This document shows, piece by piece, positions 1 to 12,760 of a stretch of DNA of 54,230 nucleotides (positions within the stretch are counted from its first letter, which is position 1; each line of letters starts with the position of its first letter). The notes beneath the pieces are model-generated. The model did no database searches. It saw only the letters and a program-made list of their open reading frames with translations, and had not been told where the DNA came from. The position numbers were made by a program, and so were the translations under genes. Source of the stretch: an uncultured bacterium (GTDB taxonomy: Bacteria > Vulcanimicrobiota > CADAWZ01); NCBI GenBank assembly GCA_949288455.1, contig CASEKF010000045.1, forward strand, positions 1-54,230, in the 5' to 3' direction.

Positions 1-110
1 TAATATAATTAAATATTATACTATAATAATTAGGAAGGTTTTAAATTCTTTTTAGCGAATATTATTTTTATTGCTAGCGTAAATATTTATTTTTCATTTG
101 GAATGTTTTA

Positions 111-368
111 ATGCTTAAGGAAACATTTGAAGAAAAGGGGCGCTTCAAAGGCTGCCTTCCTTTTTTAATTTCAGGAGCTGTCATTGGCGTTTTGGCAGCC
201 TTGTTCTTTTTTGACAAGTTGTCCGAGACCTTCGCCATGCATAAATCCATGGGCATGGTCGCAGGGTTTTTAGGCGGCCTTGTTTTGGGAATTTTTGCCG
301 GAGGTTTGGCAGGTCTGATTTTTGGTCGTATAATGACTTTTTTAAAAAAAGACGAAGATGATTTTTAA
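111..368 (+). CDS. Small two-helix membrane protein, unknown function
   Basis: This is an 85-residue protein I do not recognise. It begins with a short polar stretch containing Lys and Glu, followed by two hydrophobic segments at about residues 16-33 and 46-71. The second is rich in glycine, with spacing typical of tightly packed transmembrane helices. The tail is charged and ends in Lys-Lys-Asp-Glu-Asp-Asp. It is probably an inner-membrane protein with both ends in the cytoplasm. The SD upstream of the ATG is weak. It lies 35 bases before gyrB on the same strand and could be co-transcribed, but nothing in the sequence links it to topoisomerase function. The 110 bases before it are very AT-rich and hold no gene I can see. 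Confidence 0.6.
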   Translation: MLKETFEEKGRFKGCLPFLISGAVIGVLAALFFFDKLSETFAMHKSMGMVAGFLGGLVLGIFAGGLAGLIFGRIMTFLKKDEDDF

Positions 369-379
369 CTCTCAAATAA

Positions 380-2377
<1,998 letters not shown>

Positions 2378-2380
2378 TTT

Positions 2381-2432
2381 GTATAGAATATTTAAATAAC
2401 GGTTTTTTTCAGTTTGTCAGATAATTCTATAC
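2381..2432 (+). promoter_or_regulatory. Inverted repeat in the gyrB-gyrA intergenic region
   Basis: A perfect 9-base inverted repeat (GTATAGAAT at 2381-2389, ATTCTATAC at 2424-2432) flanks a 34-base AT-rich loop containing a seven-T run. No T-tract follows the right arm, so it does not look like an intrinsic terminator. It could be an mRNA stem between the two gyrase cistrons or an operator. Function is not established. Confidence 0.3.
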
Positions 2433-2450
2433 TTTTGAAAGCAGGTCTTT

Positions 2451-5138
2451 ATGGATAAGTTAACGCCCGTTGAAATACAGTATGAAATGAAGGATTCTTA
2501 TATAGACTACGCTATGAGCGTAATCGTATCCAGAGCTCTTCCAGACGTTAGAGACGGTCTTAAACCTGTTCACAGGCGTATTCTTTACGCTATGGACAAT
2601 TTAAACTTGACGCCGGATAAGCCGTTTAAAAAATCGGCTACCATAGTTGGAGACGTCCTCGGCAAATATCATCCTCATGGCGATTCTTCGGTTTACGACG
2701 CGCTAGTCAGACTGGCTCAGGATTTCAATATGAGATATCCTTTAGTTCAGGGACATGGAAATTTTGGTTCTATAGACGGCGATACGGCGGCCGCTTACCG
2801 TTATACCGAAGCCAGAATGGCGAAGCTTTCTTTGGAGCTTCTCGCCGATTTAGATAAAGAAACCGTCGATTTTACGGATAATTTTGACGCTTCTTTGCAA
2901 GAACCTACGGTTCTTCCTTCAAAGATTCCTAATTTGCTCGTTAACGGCTCTACCGGCATAGCCGTAGGTATGTCCACTAATATTCCCCCGCATAATTTAG
3001 GCGAAGTTTCTGACGCTTTGATATATCTTATAGATAATCCCGAAGCCGATATTGAAGATCTCATAAATATAGTTAAGGCCCCCGATTTTCCTACCGGAGC
3101 TTTAATTATGGGAACGGGAGGCTGCAGAGAAGCGTACCGTACCGGCAAAGGCCTTGTGACCATGAGGGCTAAAATAGAAGATAAAGAAAAGAAAAACGGA
3201 CGGCATACTTTAGTCGTTACGGAAATTCCGTATCAGATCAACAAATCGCGCCTTATAGAGCAAATAGCCGATGGAATAAGAGAGAAAAAAATCAGTCATG
3301 TCACCGAACTGAGAGACGAATCAAACAGAGAGGGAATGAGGATAGTTTTCGAATTGGCGCAAAACGCAAACGTTCAGCTTGTGCTTAACCAGCTTTATAA
3401 ACATTCGAATCTTCAGTGTAATTTCGGCATAATAATGCTGGCTTTAGTGGACGGAGAACCTAAGCTGCTTTCTTTAAAAGATCTTTTAAGTCATTTTCTT
3501 GCGCACAGAAAAGACGTTACGACAAGAAAAGCGCGTTACGAATTAAAAAAAGCTCTTAATAGACGGCATATTCTTGAAGGTCTGAAAATAGCCTTGGATA
3601 ATATCGAAGAGATAATCTCCATAATACGCTCGTCTTCAGATAACAAAGAAGCTAAGAAAAGCATGTACGATCGCTTTTCTCTTACCGATATTCAGGCCCA
3701 GTCTATACTTGAGATGCAGCTTCAGAGACTTACCGGGCTTCAAAGAAACAAAATTGACGAAGAATATAGCGAAACGCTGGAAAAGATAAAGTATTTAAAC
3801 GAATTGCTTGCTAACGAAGCGAAAATAATGAACGTCATTAAAGAGGAACTTATAGTTCTGAAGGAAAAATACGCCGATCCCAGGAGAACTCAAATAATTG
3901 CGGCAAATCCGGAGATAATGCTGATGGACGATTTGATTCCGGTGCAGGATGCCGTTATCACTATTTCCGAATCGGGATATATTAAGCGCATGTCTCCCGA
4001 GATATATAAAATGCAGAATAGAGGCGGCAAAGGCGTTATAGGAGCTTCTCTTAAAGAAGAAGATCGTATACGTCATTTATGTTTTACCACTACTCATAAT
4101 TATTTGCTGTTTATTACGAACAAGGGGAAAATATATCGTCTGAAAGCTTATGAAATTTCTGAAAGCGGACGTCATGCCAAAGGAACCGCGTTAATTAATC
4201 TTATTCCGTCTTTATCTCAGGACGAATTGATTTCTTCTTTAGTTCCGGTTAAAGAATTGTCAGACGCATGGGATTTGGTTGTCGCCACGGCTCAGGGAAG
4301 AGTAAAAAAGACGTCTTTGAGCCTTTATAAAAATATTACCAAGACCGGCATAAAAACCATGAGATTAAACGAGAACGACGACATAATAGGAGCGGCCTTG
4401 GTTTCGCACTCTAAGGCGGCCGAGTTTATGGTTATCAGTCGGTTTGGCAAGTGCATTCGTTTCAGAGCCAATGAAGTTCGCAATATGGCCAGAGATACCG
4501 GCGGCGTAAAAACCATGAATTTTGATAAAGAAGGCGACGGCATCGTCTCTTTTGTCGATACGGCTCAGGGAAAATATCTTATGGTCGTAACTTCCAACGG
4601 TTACGCCTTAAGAACTTCGATAGAAGAATATTCCGTAAAAGGCCGGAGAGGAAAAGGCATTAGAGTTATGCAGCCTTCCGAGGATAAAGGGTATGTCGCG
4701 GCCGCCAGAATGGTTAACGATAACGAGGAAATATTAGTCGTTTCCAAAGACGGAATCGTTATAAGAACTAACTCTTCTCAGCTCCCCGAAGGCGGAAGAT
4801 ACAGACAGGGCAACGTGTTGATGAAATTGTCGGAAGGGGACGTAGTGTCGGCCGTAACCGTAATAAGGCCTGAGGTTTCCGCTAAAACCGTCTCCGAACG
4901 TTCTGACGACGAAAATATTAGCTCAGAGGATTCGAGCGAAGCCGAAGACGTTTTGTCGGAAGACTTCGCGGAAGAATTTTTTGACAGTCTGACCGACTCG
5001 GATCCGGATGTTGCGGCAGACCTGGAAGACGATACGAAATTTTCCGAAATCGAAGAGAAAACGGCCGAAGACGGCGGAGCTGCGGAAAACGCGCGAGTGG
5101 TAAATCCCGGAGAATTTAATTTTGGAGATTTTGCATAA
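2451..5138 (+). CDS. gyrA: DNA gyrase subunit A
   Basis: DNA cleavage and rejoining subunit of gyrase, 895 residues. The winged-helix region has the quinolone-determining stretch [12 protein letters not shown] (73-84) with Ser79 at the usual resistance position. The active-site Tyr is Tyr118 in AYRYTEARM. The C-terminal beta-pinwheel starts near residue 500 and contains the GyrA-box-like QNRGGKG, which separates gyrase from topoisomerase IV ParC. A second box-like GRRGKG occurs in a later blade. After the pinwheel comes an unusually long tail of about 80 residues that is very rich in Asp, Glu and Ser. Acidic tails on GyrA are known to tune supercoiling in other bacteria. The start has an SD-like GCAGG before ATG. 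Confidence 0.97.
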   Translation: MDKLTPVEIQYEMKDSYIDYAMSVIVSRALPDVRDGLKPVHRRILYAMDNLNLTPDKPFKKSATIVGDVLGKYHPHGDSSVYDALVRLAQDFNMRYPLVQGHGNFGSIDGDTAAAYRYTEARMAKLSLELLADLDKETVDFTDNFDASLQEPTVLPSKIPNLLVNGSTGIAVGMSTNIPPHNLGEVSDALIYLIDNPEADIEDLINIVKAPDFPTGALIMGTGGCREAYRTGKGLVTMRAKIEDKEKKNGRHTLVVTEIPYQINKSRLIEQIADGIREKKISHVTELRDESNREGMRIVFELAQNANVQLVLNQLYKHSNLQCNFGIIMLALVDGEPKLLSLKDLLSHFLAHRKDVTTRKARYELKKALNRRHILEGLKIALDNIEEIISIIRSSSDNKEAKKSMYDRFSLTDIQAQSILEMQLQRLTGLQRNKIDEEYSETLEKIKYLNELLANEAKIMNVIKEELIVLKEKYADPRRTQIIAANPEIMLMDDLIPVQDAVITISESGYIKRMSPEIYKMQNRGGKGVIGASLKEEDRIRHLCFTTTHNYLLFITNKGKIYRLKAYEISESGRHAKGTALINLIPSLSQDELISSLVPVKELSDAWDLVVATAQGRVKKTSLSLYKNITKTGIKTMRLNENDDIIGAALVSHSKAAEFMVISRFGKCIRFRANEVRNMARDTGGVKTMNFDKEGDGIVSFVDTAQGKYLMVVTSNGYALRTSIEEYSVKGRRGKGIRVMQPSEDKGYVAAARMVNDNEEILVVSKDGIVIRTNSSQLPEGGRYRQGNVLMKLSEGDVVSAVTVIRPEVSAKTVSERSDDENISSEDSSEAEDVLSEDFAEEFFDSLTDSDPDVAADLEDDTKFSEIEEKTAEDGGAAENARVVNPGEFNFGDFA

Positions 5139-5160
5139 GAATGGCAATAATCTAAACAGA

Positions 5161-5257
5161 GGCCGGTCGATATTTTCCGTCTTTACATTATTTTGTACGC
5201 TAAGCAGGAAAAAAAGAAAAAAAATATAATTTTCATTCAATTAATTAAACGACCGGC
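5161..5257 (+). promoter_or_regulatory. Long-range inverted repeat in the gap leader
   Basis: GCCGGTCG at 5162-5169 is exactly complementary to CGACCGGC at 5250-5257 across about 80 AT-rich bases. These GC-rich arms stand out in an otherwise AT-rich intergenic region between gyrA and gap. They could close a structured 5' leader of the gap mRNA, since the gap SD (AAAGGAG) lies just downstream. A terminator is unlikely because A residues, not T, follow the right arm. No known riboswitch class was recognised. Confidence 0.25.
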
Positions 5258-5276
5258 TGTAAAAAAAAACATATAA

Positions 5277-6296
<1,020 letters not shown>

Positions 6297-6304
6297 TTAA
6301 ATTT

Positions 6305-6347
6305 AAGGGAGTATCGTTGAAAACGTTAAAGGCGATATTCCCTTTTT
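6305..6347 (+). terminator. Hairpin terminator between gap and pgk-tpi
   Basis: A 12-base-pair stem (6305-6316 with 6333-6344, one G-T wobble) is followed by a run of five T. It lies just after the gap stop codon and before pgk-tpi. It probably ends or attenuates gap transcription, which lets the downstream fusion gene be expressed at a different level. Confidence 0.65.
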
Positions 6348-6410
6348 GATTTTAAAACATGTCGCGTGACCGTTTAAATAACAGGCAAATATTGCAGGGG
6401 GAAAACATAC

Positions 6411-8351
6411 ATGTCTAAAAAAACGATAAAAGACGTATCCGTAAAAGATAAGAGAGTTTTTATAAGAGTCGATTATAACGTTCCGATGAAAGACGGAGTT
6501 ATAAGAGACGATACCAGAATACAAGCTTCTCTTCCGACGATTAAATATTTGTTGGAGCAGGGCGCCAAGCTTATTTTGGCTTCGCATATGGGAAGACCCG
6601 ACGGACAGAGAAATGAATCTCTCAGTTTGAAACCTGTTGCCGAAAGACTTTCCGAATTAATCGGCAGGCAAGTTAAAATGCTTCCCGACTGTATAGGCGA
6701 AGAAGTGGAAAAGGCCGTTTCCGAGATGAAAAGCGGAGACGTCGTTATGCTTGAAAATTTGAGATTCTATAAAGAGGAAACTAAAAATAATCCCGAGTTT
6801 TCAAAAAAATTGGCTTCTCTTGCCGATATATATGTAGACGACGCTTTTGGCACTTCTCATAGAGCGCACGCTTCGACGTACGGCGTAGCCGAACTGCTTC
6901 CGGTAAGAGTAAGCGGCTTCTTGATGGAGAAAGAGCTGGCGAACCTTGGCCTTATAACCGGCTCTCCCGAAAGACCGTTCGTAGCTGTTTTGGGAGGAGC
7001 TAAAGTTAAGGATAAAGTAGCGGTTATAAAAAACTTGATGACTAAGGTCGATTCTCTTATTATCGGCGGAGCTATGGCTTTCAGCTTTATAAAGGCCAAA
7101 GGTTTCGACGTAGGCAGATCTCTTGTAGACGAGAATCTTGATCCCGCGAAAGAAATTTTAAGTTTAGCCGAATCGTCTAAAGTTGAGCTTCTTTTACCTG
7201 TCGATATAGTCGCGGCGGACGAAGTGAAACAGGGATCGCCTTATAGCGTTTCTTCGGTTGAAGAGATCCCTTCCGATAAGTACGGAGTAGATATAGGGCC
7301 TAAAACGGTCGAACTTTTTGAAAAATGCCTCGGAAAAGCTAAAACCGTTTTTTGGAACGGTCCTATGGGCGTGTTTGAAATTCCCGAGTTTGCCGCCGGA
7401 ACTCTTAAAATAGCCGAAGCTATAGCTAAAACCGACGCGGTAAGCTGCATTGGAGGAGGAGATTCCGTAGCCGCGGTAAAACAGTTGGGATTTGGCGATA
7501 AAATGACTCATCTTTCTACCGGAGGCGGCGCGTCTCTTGAATTTATAGAAGGAAAGACTCTGCCGGGCGTGGACGTCCTCGACGACGCCGATGCCGGGAG
7601 AATTCCGGTTATAGCGGGAAATTGGAAGATGAACAAGACTATAGCCGAAGCCGAAGCCTTAGCCGCCGAGATAGTCGAAAAAACGAGCGGAATCGAGGAT
7701 AGAGAAATTGTGCTGTGTCCTCCGTTTACTTCTCTGGCCGCGGTTAAGGGCAAAATATCCGGCTCTAAAGTCAAAATGGGAGCTCAGGACGCGTATTTCC
7801 TTGAAAAGGGAGCTTATACCGGAGAAATTTCCCCAGCTATGTTGACCGACGCGGGCTGTTCTCATGTAATTATCGGACACTCTGAACGCAGACAGTTGTT
7901 CGGAGAGACCGACGAGTCAGTAAATAAGAAAATTAAAGCCGCCTTTAACGCGGGATTGACTCCTATAGTTTGCGTTGGAGAAACTCTTCGACAAAAAGAA
8001 GACGGAGCGACTAAAAAGATAGTAGCGGATCAGATCAAAGGAGCCGCAGAAGGTCTTCCCGGGGATTTGGCCGAAAAATTAATCGTCGCTTACGAACCTA
8101 TATGGGCTATAGGCACCGGAAAAACCGATTCTCCGGATGGAGCTCAGGATACCATTTCTTCCATACGCCGGGAACTTGCGGCAATTTACGGCGAAGCTGC
8201 GGCGCAAAAGATTAGAATTCTTTACGGCGGCAGCGTTAAACCCGGCAATATAGACGCTCTTATGAATATGCCCGATATCGACGGAGCTTTGGTTGGAGGC
8301 GCAAGTTTAGAAAGCGGAAGTTTTGAGAGAATAGTAAAATTCGTTATATAG
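6411..8351 (+). CDS. pgk-tpi: Fused phosphoglycerate kinase / triosephosphate isomerase
   Basis: One 646-residue reading frame carries two complete glycolytic enzymes. Residues 1 to about 395 are phosphoglycerate kinase: N-terminal substrate-binding RVDYNVPM, then SHMGRPDG, and the C-terminal nucleotide loop around GGGDSVAA. From about residue 398 ([12 protein letters not shown]) to the end is triosephosphate isomerase, with the catalytic His in IIGHSERR, catalytic Glu in [11 protein letters not shown] and the phosphate-binding GGSVKPGN. There is no stop or internal SD between the halves, so it should be made as one polypeptide. Such fusions are well documented in Thermotoga, where the isomerase part assembles into tetramers. 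gap lies immediately upstream, giving a three-enzyme glycolytic block. Confidence 0.97.
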   Translation: MSKKTIKDVSVKDKRVFIRVDYNVPMKDGVIRDDTRIQASLPTIKYLLEQGAKLILASHMGRPDGQRNESLSLKPVAERLSELIGRQVKMLPDCIGEEVEKAVSEMKSGDVVMLENLRFYKEETKNNPEFSKKLASLADIYVDDAFGTSHRAHASTYGVAELLPVRVSGFLMEKELANLGLITGSPERPFVAVLGGAKVKDKVAVIKNLMTKVDSLIIGGAMAFSFIKAKGFDVGRSLVDENLDPAKEILSLAESSKVELLLPVDIVAADEVKQGSPYSVSSVEEIPSDKYGVDIGPKTVELFEKCLGKAKTVFWNGPMGVFEIPEFAAGTLKIAEAIAKTDAVSCIGGGDSVAAVKQLGFGDKMTHLSTGGGASLEFIEGKTLPGVDVLDDADAGRIPVIAGNWKMNKTIAEAEALAAEIVEKTSGIEDREIVLCPPFTSLAAVKGKISGSKVKMGAQDAYFLEKGAYTGEISPAMLTDAGCSHVIIGHSERRQLFGETDESVNKKIKAAFNAGLTPIVCVGETLRQKEDGATKKIVADQIKGAAEGLPGDLAEKLIVAYEPIWAIGTGKTDSPDGAQDTISSIRRELAAIYGEAAAQKIRILYGGSVKPGNIDALMNMPDIDGALVGGASLESGSFERIVKFVI

Positions 8352-8371
8352 AGCGAATATTAATACGCGTT

Positions 8372-8412
8372 AAATCGCTTTTATGCTTCAAATAGCCGAA
8401 AAGGCGATTTTT
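8372..8412 (+). terminator. Terminator after pgk-tpi
   Basis: An 11-base-pair stem with one wobble pair (AAATCGC arm at 8372, GGCGATTT arm ending near 8410) leads into five T. It lies about 20 bases after the pgk-tpi stop and is oriented to end that transcript. Confidence 0.6.
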
Positions 8413-8431
8413 AAAAACGAATTTGAACGTT

Positions 8432-8489
8432 AAAATAGCTTCCTTTAGTCATATAAAATTTTACGGCCTATAGGAAGCTATTTTTCTTT
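8432..8489. terminator. Bidirectional hairpin terminator between convergent genes
   Basis: A 13-base-pair perfect stem joins AAAATAGCTTCCT (8432-8444) to its complement (8473-8485). The outer ends are A-rich on the left and T-rich on the right, so it can work in either direction. It separates pgk-tpi on the plus strand from the secreted-protein gene on the minus strand. Confidence 0.65.
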
Positions 8490-8493
8490 TTTC

Positions 8494-8982
8494 TTATTGT
8501 AAGGCTCCGCTGAAATTATGCCAACCCGGTCTTTTTTTCGCGTCCCATATAGCCGGAATTTCAATGGAAGCGGCGTTTAAATTTTTGTATTGTTTTACTA
8601 TGACGTAGCATCCTTCCTTAAACGCCGATTTTGACGGGATAAATTCCGTGTTTCTGGCCGTTTTTACTTTGATTTCTCCGTATGAACTCGTATGTACTTT
8701 AAATTCTTGATGAGAAGAGTCTTCTTTTACGTCGAAAATGAAGCCTTCGAACACTCTGGTTCCGGATCGGTCGAAGGGAAGTTCTCCCATGTATACGTTT
8801 TGTCTGACAGGCTGAGTTTCCGGAGTCCGCGCAGGCTCTTGAAAGGGATACGTTTCCCTTACCGTTTCGGGGGCCTGAGGAAGCACGTCGAGATTTAGCG
8901 GCGGATTATTCTGAGAATACGCGAGATTTATTGATAAAATCAGACATAATAAAGTTAACGTTAAAAATTTTAGTTTTATCAT
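8494..8982 (-). CDS. Secreted protein of unknown function
   Basis: A 162-residue protein with a clear Sec signal peptide: a basic start, a leucine-rich core to about residue 20, and a likely cleavage after AYS. The mature part begins with about 50 residues rich in Pro, Glu and Thr, which looks like a flexible linker. It then has a compact domain of about 90 residues alternating hydrophobic and charged residues, consistent with a small beta-barrel such as an OB-like fold, but I do not recognise a family. The ATG is preceded by AAAGGA at good spacing. It is a single gene convergent with pgk-tpi and divergent from the next gene. It likely resides in the periplasm or outside the cell. Confidence 0.7.
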   Translation of the reverse strand: MIKLKFLTLTLLCLILSINLAYSQNNPPLNLDVLPQAPETVRETYPFQEPARTPETQPVRQNVYMGELPFDRSGTRVFEGFIFDVKEDSSHQEFKVHTSSYGEIKVKTARNTEFIPSKSAFKEGCYVIVKQYKNLNAASIEIPAIWDAKKRPGWHNFSGALQ

Positions 8983-9062
8983 TTTAGTCCTTTCCTTAAA
9001 TACTGAGTCTATATTTTCATTTTTCGGTGAGTTGCCTTAGTCTCCTTCGTCGTTTCTCTGCT

Positions 9063-9099
9063 AAAATCTTTTCTCGTAAATAAAAGGGAAAAGATTTTT
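9063..9099 (+). promoter_or_regulatory. Strong AT-rich hairpin upstream of a small orphan gene
   Basis: A 13-base-pair stem with one wobble (AAAATCTTTTCTC at 9063-9075 paired with 9086-9098) and a 10-base loop lies about 65 bases before the next start codon. The right arm ends in T, so it could be an attenuator or a leader structure. No gene lies upstream on this strand within 700 bases for it to terminate. Confidence 0.35.
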
Positions 9100-9164
9100 A
9101 AGCGTTGAAGAGGTTGAAGACAAAAGCGTTAACTATGCCGATAAAGTGGAGTAAGGAGGGATAT

Positions 9165-9536
9165 ATGACTGAAATCAGACGGACTTTTACGTCCGAAGGT
9201 CGAAAATTTTTAGAAGGTCAAATTAGTTCCGAAGAATTTTCGATTTTTTTCGACTCTTTTAAAAAAAATATGTCGTCCGTTAAAAACGAATTTGAAAAAG
9301 CCGTTTCTCCGGCGCTGTATTTTAACGCCGACGCAAAAAAAGTGACTGACAAGAACGCCGTTTTTAATTCGATTTACGACGATATAGATCGAGGAATAAG
9401 AATAGTCTCGGCCGCTCTTAGAACGGGCGATGCCGAAAAATTTAAAAAAGGTTACGCTACTATAGTCGAAGCCGGAGACAAAATGGAACATTTCCAGAAG
9501 GATATTTCAGCTCTTGCCAATTCTATTTCAATGTAA
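9165..9536 (+). CDS. Small helical protein of unknown function
   Basis: A protein of 123 residues if translation starts at the ATG at 9165, which has an excellent SD (AAGGAGG) five bases upstream. The same frame is open back to 9105, but no SD supports that longer form. The sequence is charged, lacks a signal peptide or membrane segment, and reads as mostly alpha-helical with a repeated Phe-Phe/Lys pattern. I recognise no family. It is 25 bases upstream of the nicotinate phosphoribosyltransferase gene on the same strand and may share its transcript. That is only a positional hint and does not establish a role in NAD synthesis. Confidence 0.6.
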   Translation: MTEIRRTFTSEGRKFLEGQISSEEFSIFFDSFKKNMSSVKNEFEKAVSPALYFNADAKKVTDKNAVFNSIYDDIDRGIRIVSAALRTGDAEKFKKGYATIVEAGDKMEHFQKDISALANSISM

Positions 9537-9561
9537 AGTCTGACGACTTGGAAAGGTTATT

Positions 9562-11316
9562 ATGCTTCCTACCGATAATATGGTCAATCCTATGCTGAAC
9601 GATTTTTATCAGCTTACCATGGCTTACGCATATTGGAAGAGCGGACGTCACGAAGCTCCGGCAGTATTCGATTTGTTTTTCCGAAAGAATCCTTTTGGCG
9701 GAGAATTCACTATATTCGCCGGCCTTGAAGAGGTTTTGCGGTTATTGGATTCTTTTAAATTTAATAAGGCTGATATAGATTATTTAAGATATGGAGTAAG
9801 ATACGATTCCGAAACCGTAGAACGGAAATTTCAGAAAGCTCTGGAAACAGGGCTTGTCAGAAAAACTCCGAGCGGATACGAGCAGTTCGTTTTTGACAGC
9901 GGACAGGAGCCTATTTGGCGTCCCGTCTCTTATCCTTGCCGAAGCGTTAAAACGCCTCCTCCCATGTCGCATTGCGAGGACGGTTTTTTTAAATGGCTTG
10001 AAAATATAGATTGTTCTCAAATTAAAATAAAAGCTTTTAGAGAAGGTTCTATAGTTTTTCCCAGACTTCCGCTTTTACGCGTCGAAGGCCCCGTGGCAAT
10101 CGCCCAACTGCTTGAGACTCCGCTATTGGCCTTGGTTAATTATCCCAGTTTAGTAGCTACGAAGGCGGCCAGAATGAGACTTGCCGCAGGCGAAAATAAA
10201 AAATTAATGGAGTTTGGCTTAAGAAGGGCGCAAGGACCCGATGGAGGCGTTTCCGCTTCCAGATATTCGTATATAGGCGGTTTTGATTCTACCAGCAACG
10301 TAATAACCGGAAAATTGTTCGGAATACCGATAAGCGGAACTCACGCTCATTCTTTTGTCTCTTCGTTCAGTTCCCTGTCGGAAGCCGCCGAAAGCAGAGT
10401 AATCTCTCCCGACGGCAGAGAATGCGATCTTTTGGAATTGGCGCTTAAATATAGGGAAGAGCTGGGTTTTGTTTCGTCAAACGACGGAGAACTCGCCGCG
10501 TTTGTTTCTTACGCGTCGGCTTTTCCTTATTCATTCTTGGCTCTTGCCGATACTTACGATATATTGAAATCAGGAATTCCCAATTTCCTCTCCGTCGCTT
10601 TAGCTCTTGATTCCATTGGCTTTAAACCTTTGGGAGTACGTATAGATTCCGGAGATCTAGCTTATTTTTCCAGAGAAATAAGGAAAATCTTTAAAAAAAT
10701 CGGCGAAAGATATTCTAACGGTTTTGGCGATTTGCAAATAGTAGCCAGCAATAATATCGACGAATCCACAATCGCTTCTCTTAACGATCAGAGACATGAA
10801 ATTAACTCTTTCGGCATAGGCACGCATCTTGTGACTTGTAACGGTCAACCGGCGTTGGGAGGAGTTTATAAATTGGTGGAGTTCAACGGGAAACCAAGGA
10901 TAAAATTATCTCAAGACGCCGAAAAGACTACTCTTCCCTGCAGAAAAACTCCTTACCGTTTGTATGGAGAAGAAGGCTATCCTCTTTTAGACATAATGCT
11001 TCAGGATAACGAAAGCCCTCCTAGGCCCGGAGTTAAGATTCTGTGCAGACATCCTTTCCGGTCGGAGAAAAGGGTTTACGTTATTCCGAAAAAAGTGGAG
11101 TCTCTTCATTATTGCGTTTGGAACGGCAGGAGAACCGTATCGGAACAGTCTTTAAAACATGTCAGAGATTACTGCGTAAGTCAGATCCATGGCTGGAGAA
11201 AAGACCATTTGAGAACTTTGAATCCTACGCCTTACAAAATTTCGGTTAGCGACGAACTTTACGAGATGCTTTATAGTCTCAGGCAAAACGAGATGCCTAT
11301 CGCCACTATACATTAA
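9562..11316 (+). CDS. pncB: Nicotinate phosphoribosyltransferase
   Basis: Makes nicotinate mononucleotide from nicotinate and phosphoribosyl pyrophosphate, using ATP, in the Preiss-Handler route to NAD. The N-terminus MLNDFYQLTMAYAYWKSG and the catalytic core with EFGLRRAQGPDGG and GIPISGTHAHSF are family signatures. GVRIDSGDLAYFSR and the SNNIDE segment of the phosphoribosyl-binding barrel also match. At 584 residues it is longer than most bacterial PncB proteins. The extra length includes an insertion of about 40 residues near 100-140 (around the SYPCRSVKTPPP segment) and an extended C-terminus. The upstream small protein and downstream EamA-like transporter are on the same strand, so a salvage-plus-uptake unit is possible but unproven. 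Confidence 0.93.
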   Translation: MLPTDNMVNPMLNDFYQLTMAYAYWKSGRHEAPAVFDLFFRKNPFGGEFTIFAGLEEVLRLLDSFKFNKADIDYLRYGVRYDSETVERKFQKALETGLVRKTPSGYEQFVFDSGQEPIWRPVSYPCRSVKTPPPMSHCEDGFFKWLENIDCSQIKIKAFREGSIVFPRLPLLRVEGPVAIAQLLETPLLALVNYPSLVATKAARMRLAAGENKKLMEFGLRRAQGPDGGVSASRYSYIGGFDSTSNVITGKLFGIPISGTHAHSFVSSFSSLSEAAESRVISPDGRECDLLELALKYREELGFVSSNDGELAAFVSYASAFPYSFLALADTYDILKSGIPNFLSVALALDSIGFKPLGVRIDSGDLAYFSREIRKIFKKIGERYSNGFGDLQIVASNNIDESTIASLNDQRHEINSFGIGTHLVTCNGQPALGGVYKLVEFNGKPRIKLSQDAEKTTLPCRKTPYRLYGEEGYPLLDIMLQDNESPPRPGVKILCRHPFRSEKRVYVIPKKVESLHYCVWNGRRTVSEQSLKHVRDYCVSQIHGWRKDHLRTLNPTPYKISVSDELYEMLYSLRQNEMPIATIH

Positions 11317-11381
11317 ACGCGGCGATTAATTTAATAAAGAAAGGATAAGTAATATAGCTTGCCTATATTCGGGACGCTTTA

Positions 11382-12503
11382 ATGACTGAAGAAGTTAAAA
11401 CACAAAATAATGAACCTGTTAAGCCCAATTCCGGCGGCAATTTTATGCGGCAGTACGGGATTTGGATTTATGCTTTTGGATATTTTGCCGCATATTGGCC
11501 TTACAGCGCGATCACTAAGCTTGTGACGGATAGACAGATCGCCGACAGACTTGCGGACGGCTCCTGGCTTAAACCTATAGCGGCGGCTCTTCCGGGAGCG
11601 GAAGTCTTGCCTATATCCGTTTTCGCGTCGGTTATAGGAATGCTTCTTTTTCTTACTTTTAAGAAATTGTGGAAATACGCTAATTATTATAAAATAGGGC
11701 CTTTTAATATTCCCGGACCTGATAAGTATACGTTTATGTCAGGTATATGCAGTTCCGTTATTATCGCTACTACGACTCTGGCCTATACTTTTACCGGCGT
11801 TTCCGTAATATTCATCATGCTTATAATGAGAGGCGGTCTTTTGATTTTAGGCCCGATCATTGACCTTTTAAATAAACGAACGGTAAGGTGGTTTTCATAT
11901 GCCGGTATGATTCTTAGTCTCATTTCCCTTATCGTTACTTTTTATATGAAACAGTCCGGAGAAAGTTTCGATTTTTTGAAAGCGTTCGGATCCGAGCCTA
12001 TGGCCTGTATAATAAACGTGTTCGTATATCTTGCGGCCTATTTCTTCCGTCTTAGTCTTATGAGTCAAAAGGCAAAATCTCAGGACGAAGACACTAATAT
12101 TCGCTATTTCGTCGGCGAACAGCTTACCTCAAGCCCTACGCTTTTCTTAATGATTCTCGTTATAGCCGTTATGAACGTAGACGGATGGACTTTCAGCAAT
12201 CAGCTGCATGACGGAATTACCTCCATTTTTGCCTATCCCTATTGGTGGCTGGTCTTCTTAATCGGAATTTTCTCAGCTTTAAACGGTATCTTCGGAGGCC
12301 TTATTTTATTGGATAAGAGCGAAAATACTTACAGTATCCCGGTAAACAGATGCTCCAGTATTATTGCCGGTCTCTGCGCTACCGGAACGATCGCCATTAT
12401 GACCGGAGGAACCGTTAATCTGGAAGAAATAGTAGGAGCCGGAATTATTATATTTGCGATTCTGTTCCTGACTCTGCCTCTCGTCTTCGCTAAAAAGTCT
12501 TAA
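11382..12503 (+). CDS. Multi-pass membrane protein, EamA/drug-metabolite-transporter-like
   Basis: A 373-residue integral membrane protein with about ten hydrophobic segments after a polar 25-residue N-terminal tail. The overall plan (ten helices, Gly-rich helix ends, and a first-half segment containing TLAYTFTGVSVIFIMLIMRGG) resembles the EamA/DMT superfamily of small-molecule transporters. I infer this family from topology and that segment and have not matched it exactly. The substrate is unknown. It sits 65 bases after pncB on the same strand and is followed by a strong terminator, so it is probably the last gene of that unit. Nicotinate or a related metabolite would be a reasonable first guess for the substrate. 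Confidence 0.65.
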   Translation: MTEEVKTQNNEPVKPNSGGNFMRQYGIWIYAFGYFAAYWPYSAITKLVTDRQIADRLADGSWLKPIAAALPGAEVLPISVFASVIGMLLFLTFKKLWKYANYYKIGPFNIPGPDKYTFMSGICSSVIIATTTLAYTFTGVSVIFIMLIMRGGLLILGPIIDLLNKRTVRWFSYAGMILSLISLIVTFYMKQSGESFDFLKAFGSEPMACIINVFVYLAAYFFRLSLMSQKAKSQDEDTNIRYFVGEQLTSSPTLFLMILVIAVMNVDGWTFSNQLHDGITSIFAYPYWWLVFLIGIFSALNGIFGGLILLDKSENTYSIPVNRCSSIIAGLCATGTIAIMTGGTVNLEEIVGAGIIIFAILFLTLPLVFAKKS

Positions 12504-12565
12504 ATATAAGCGGTTCCCGTTTATATTAGCGAGGTTTTTAAGTTTATAATTTGATTCATATATGG

Positions 12566-12611
12566 TCTGCGTTTATAAATAATGCCGTTATTTGTAAACG
12601 CGGATTTTTTT
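12566..12611 (+). terminator. Strong terminator after the EamA-like gene
   Basis: A 17-base-pair stem with two wobble pairs (12566-12582 with 12588-12604), a five-base loop and then seven T. This is a textbook intrinsic terminator. It ends the pncB/transporter unit and isolates the promoter at 12638. Confidence 0.85.
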
Positions 12612-12637
12612 ATTATCCGCTTCTCCTGTTGCGCTTG

Positions 12638-12667
12638 TTGATTATTTTTGGAAGAGTATGATATAAT
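12638..12667 (+). promoter_or_regulatory. Sigma70-type promoter for the deiminase-like gene
   Basis: TTGATT at 12638-12643 and a perfect TATAAT at 12662-12667 are separated by 18 bases. They lie between a strong terminator and the next gene, whose start is 93 bases further on. The long 5' leader contains no clear riboswitch. Confidence 0.65.
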
Positions 12668-12760
12668 TAAAGTTAAAGTATTTATTTACGGAGCTTTATT
12701 CTGCGGTTCATGTCGCTTAATTTCGCGCGGCTTTTTTGAAGCTCTTAGTAAGGAGGTTTT

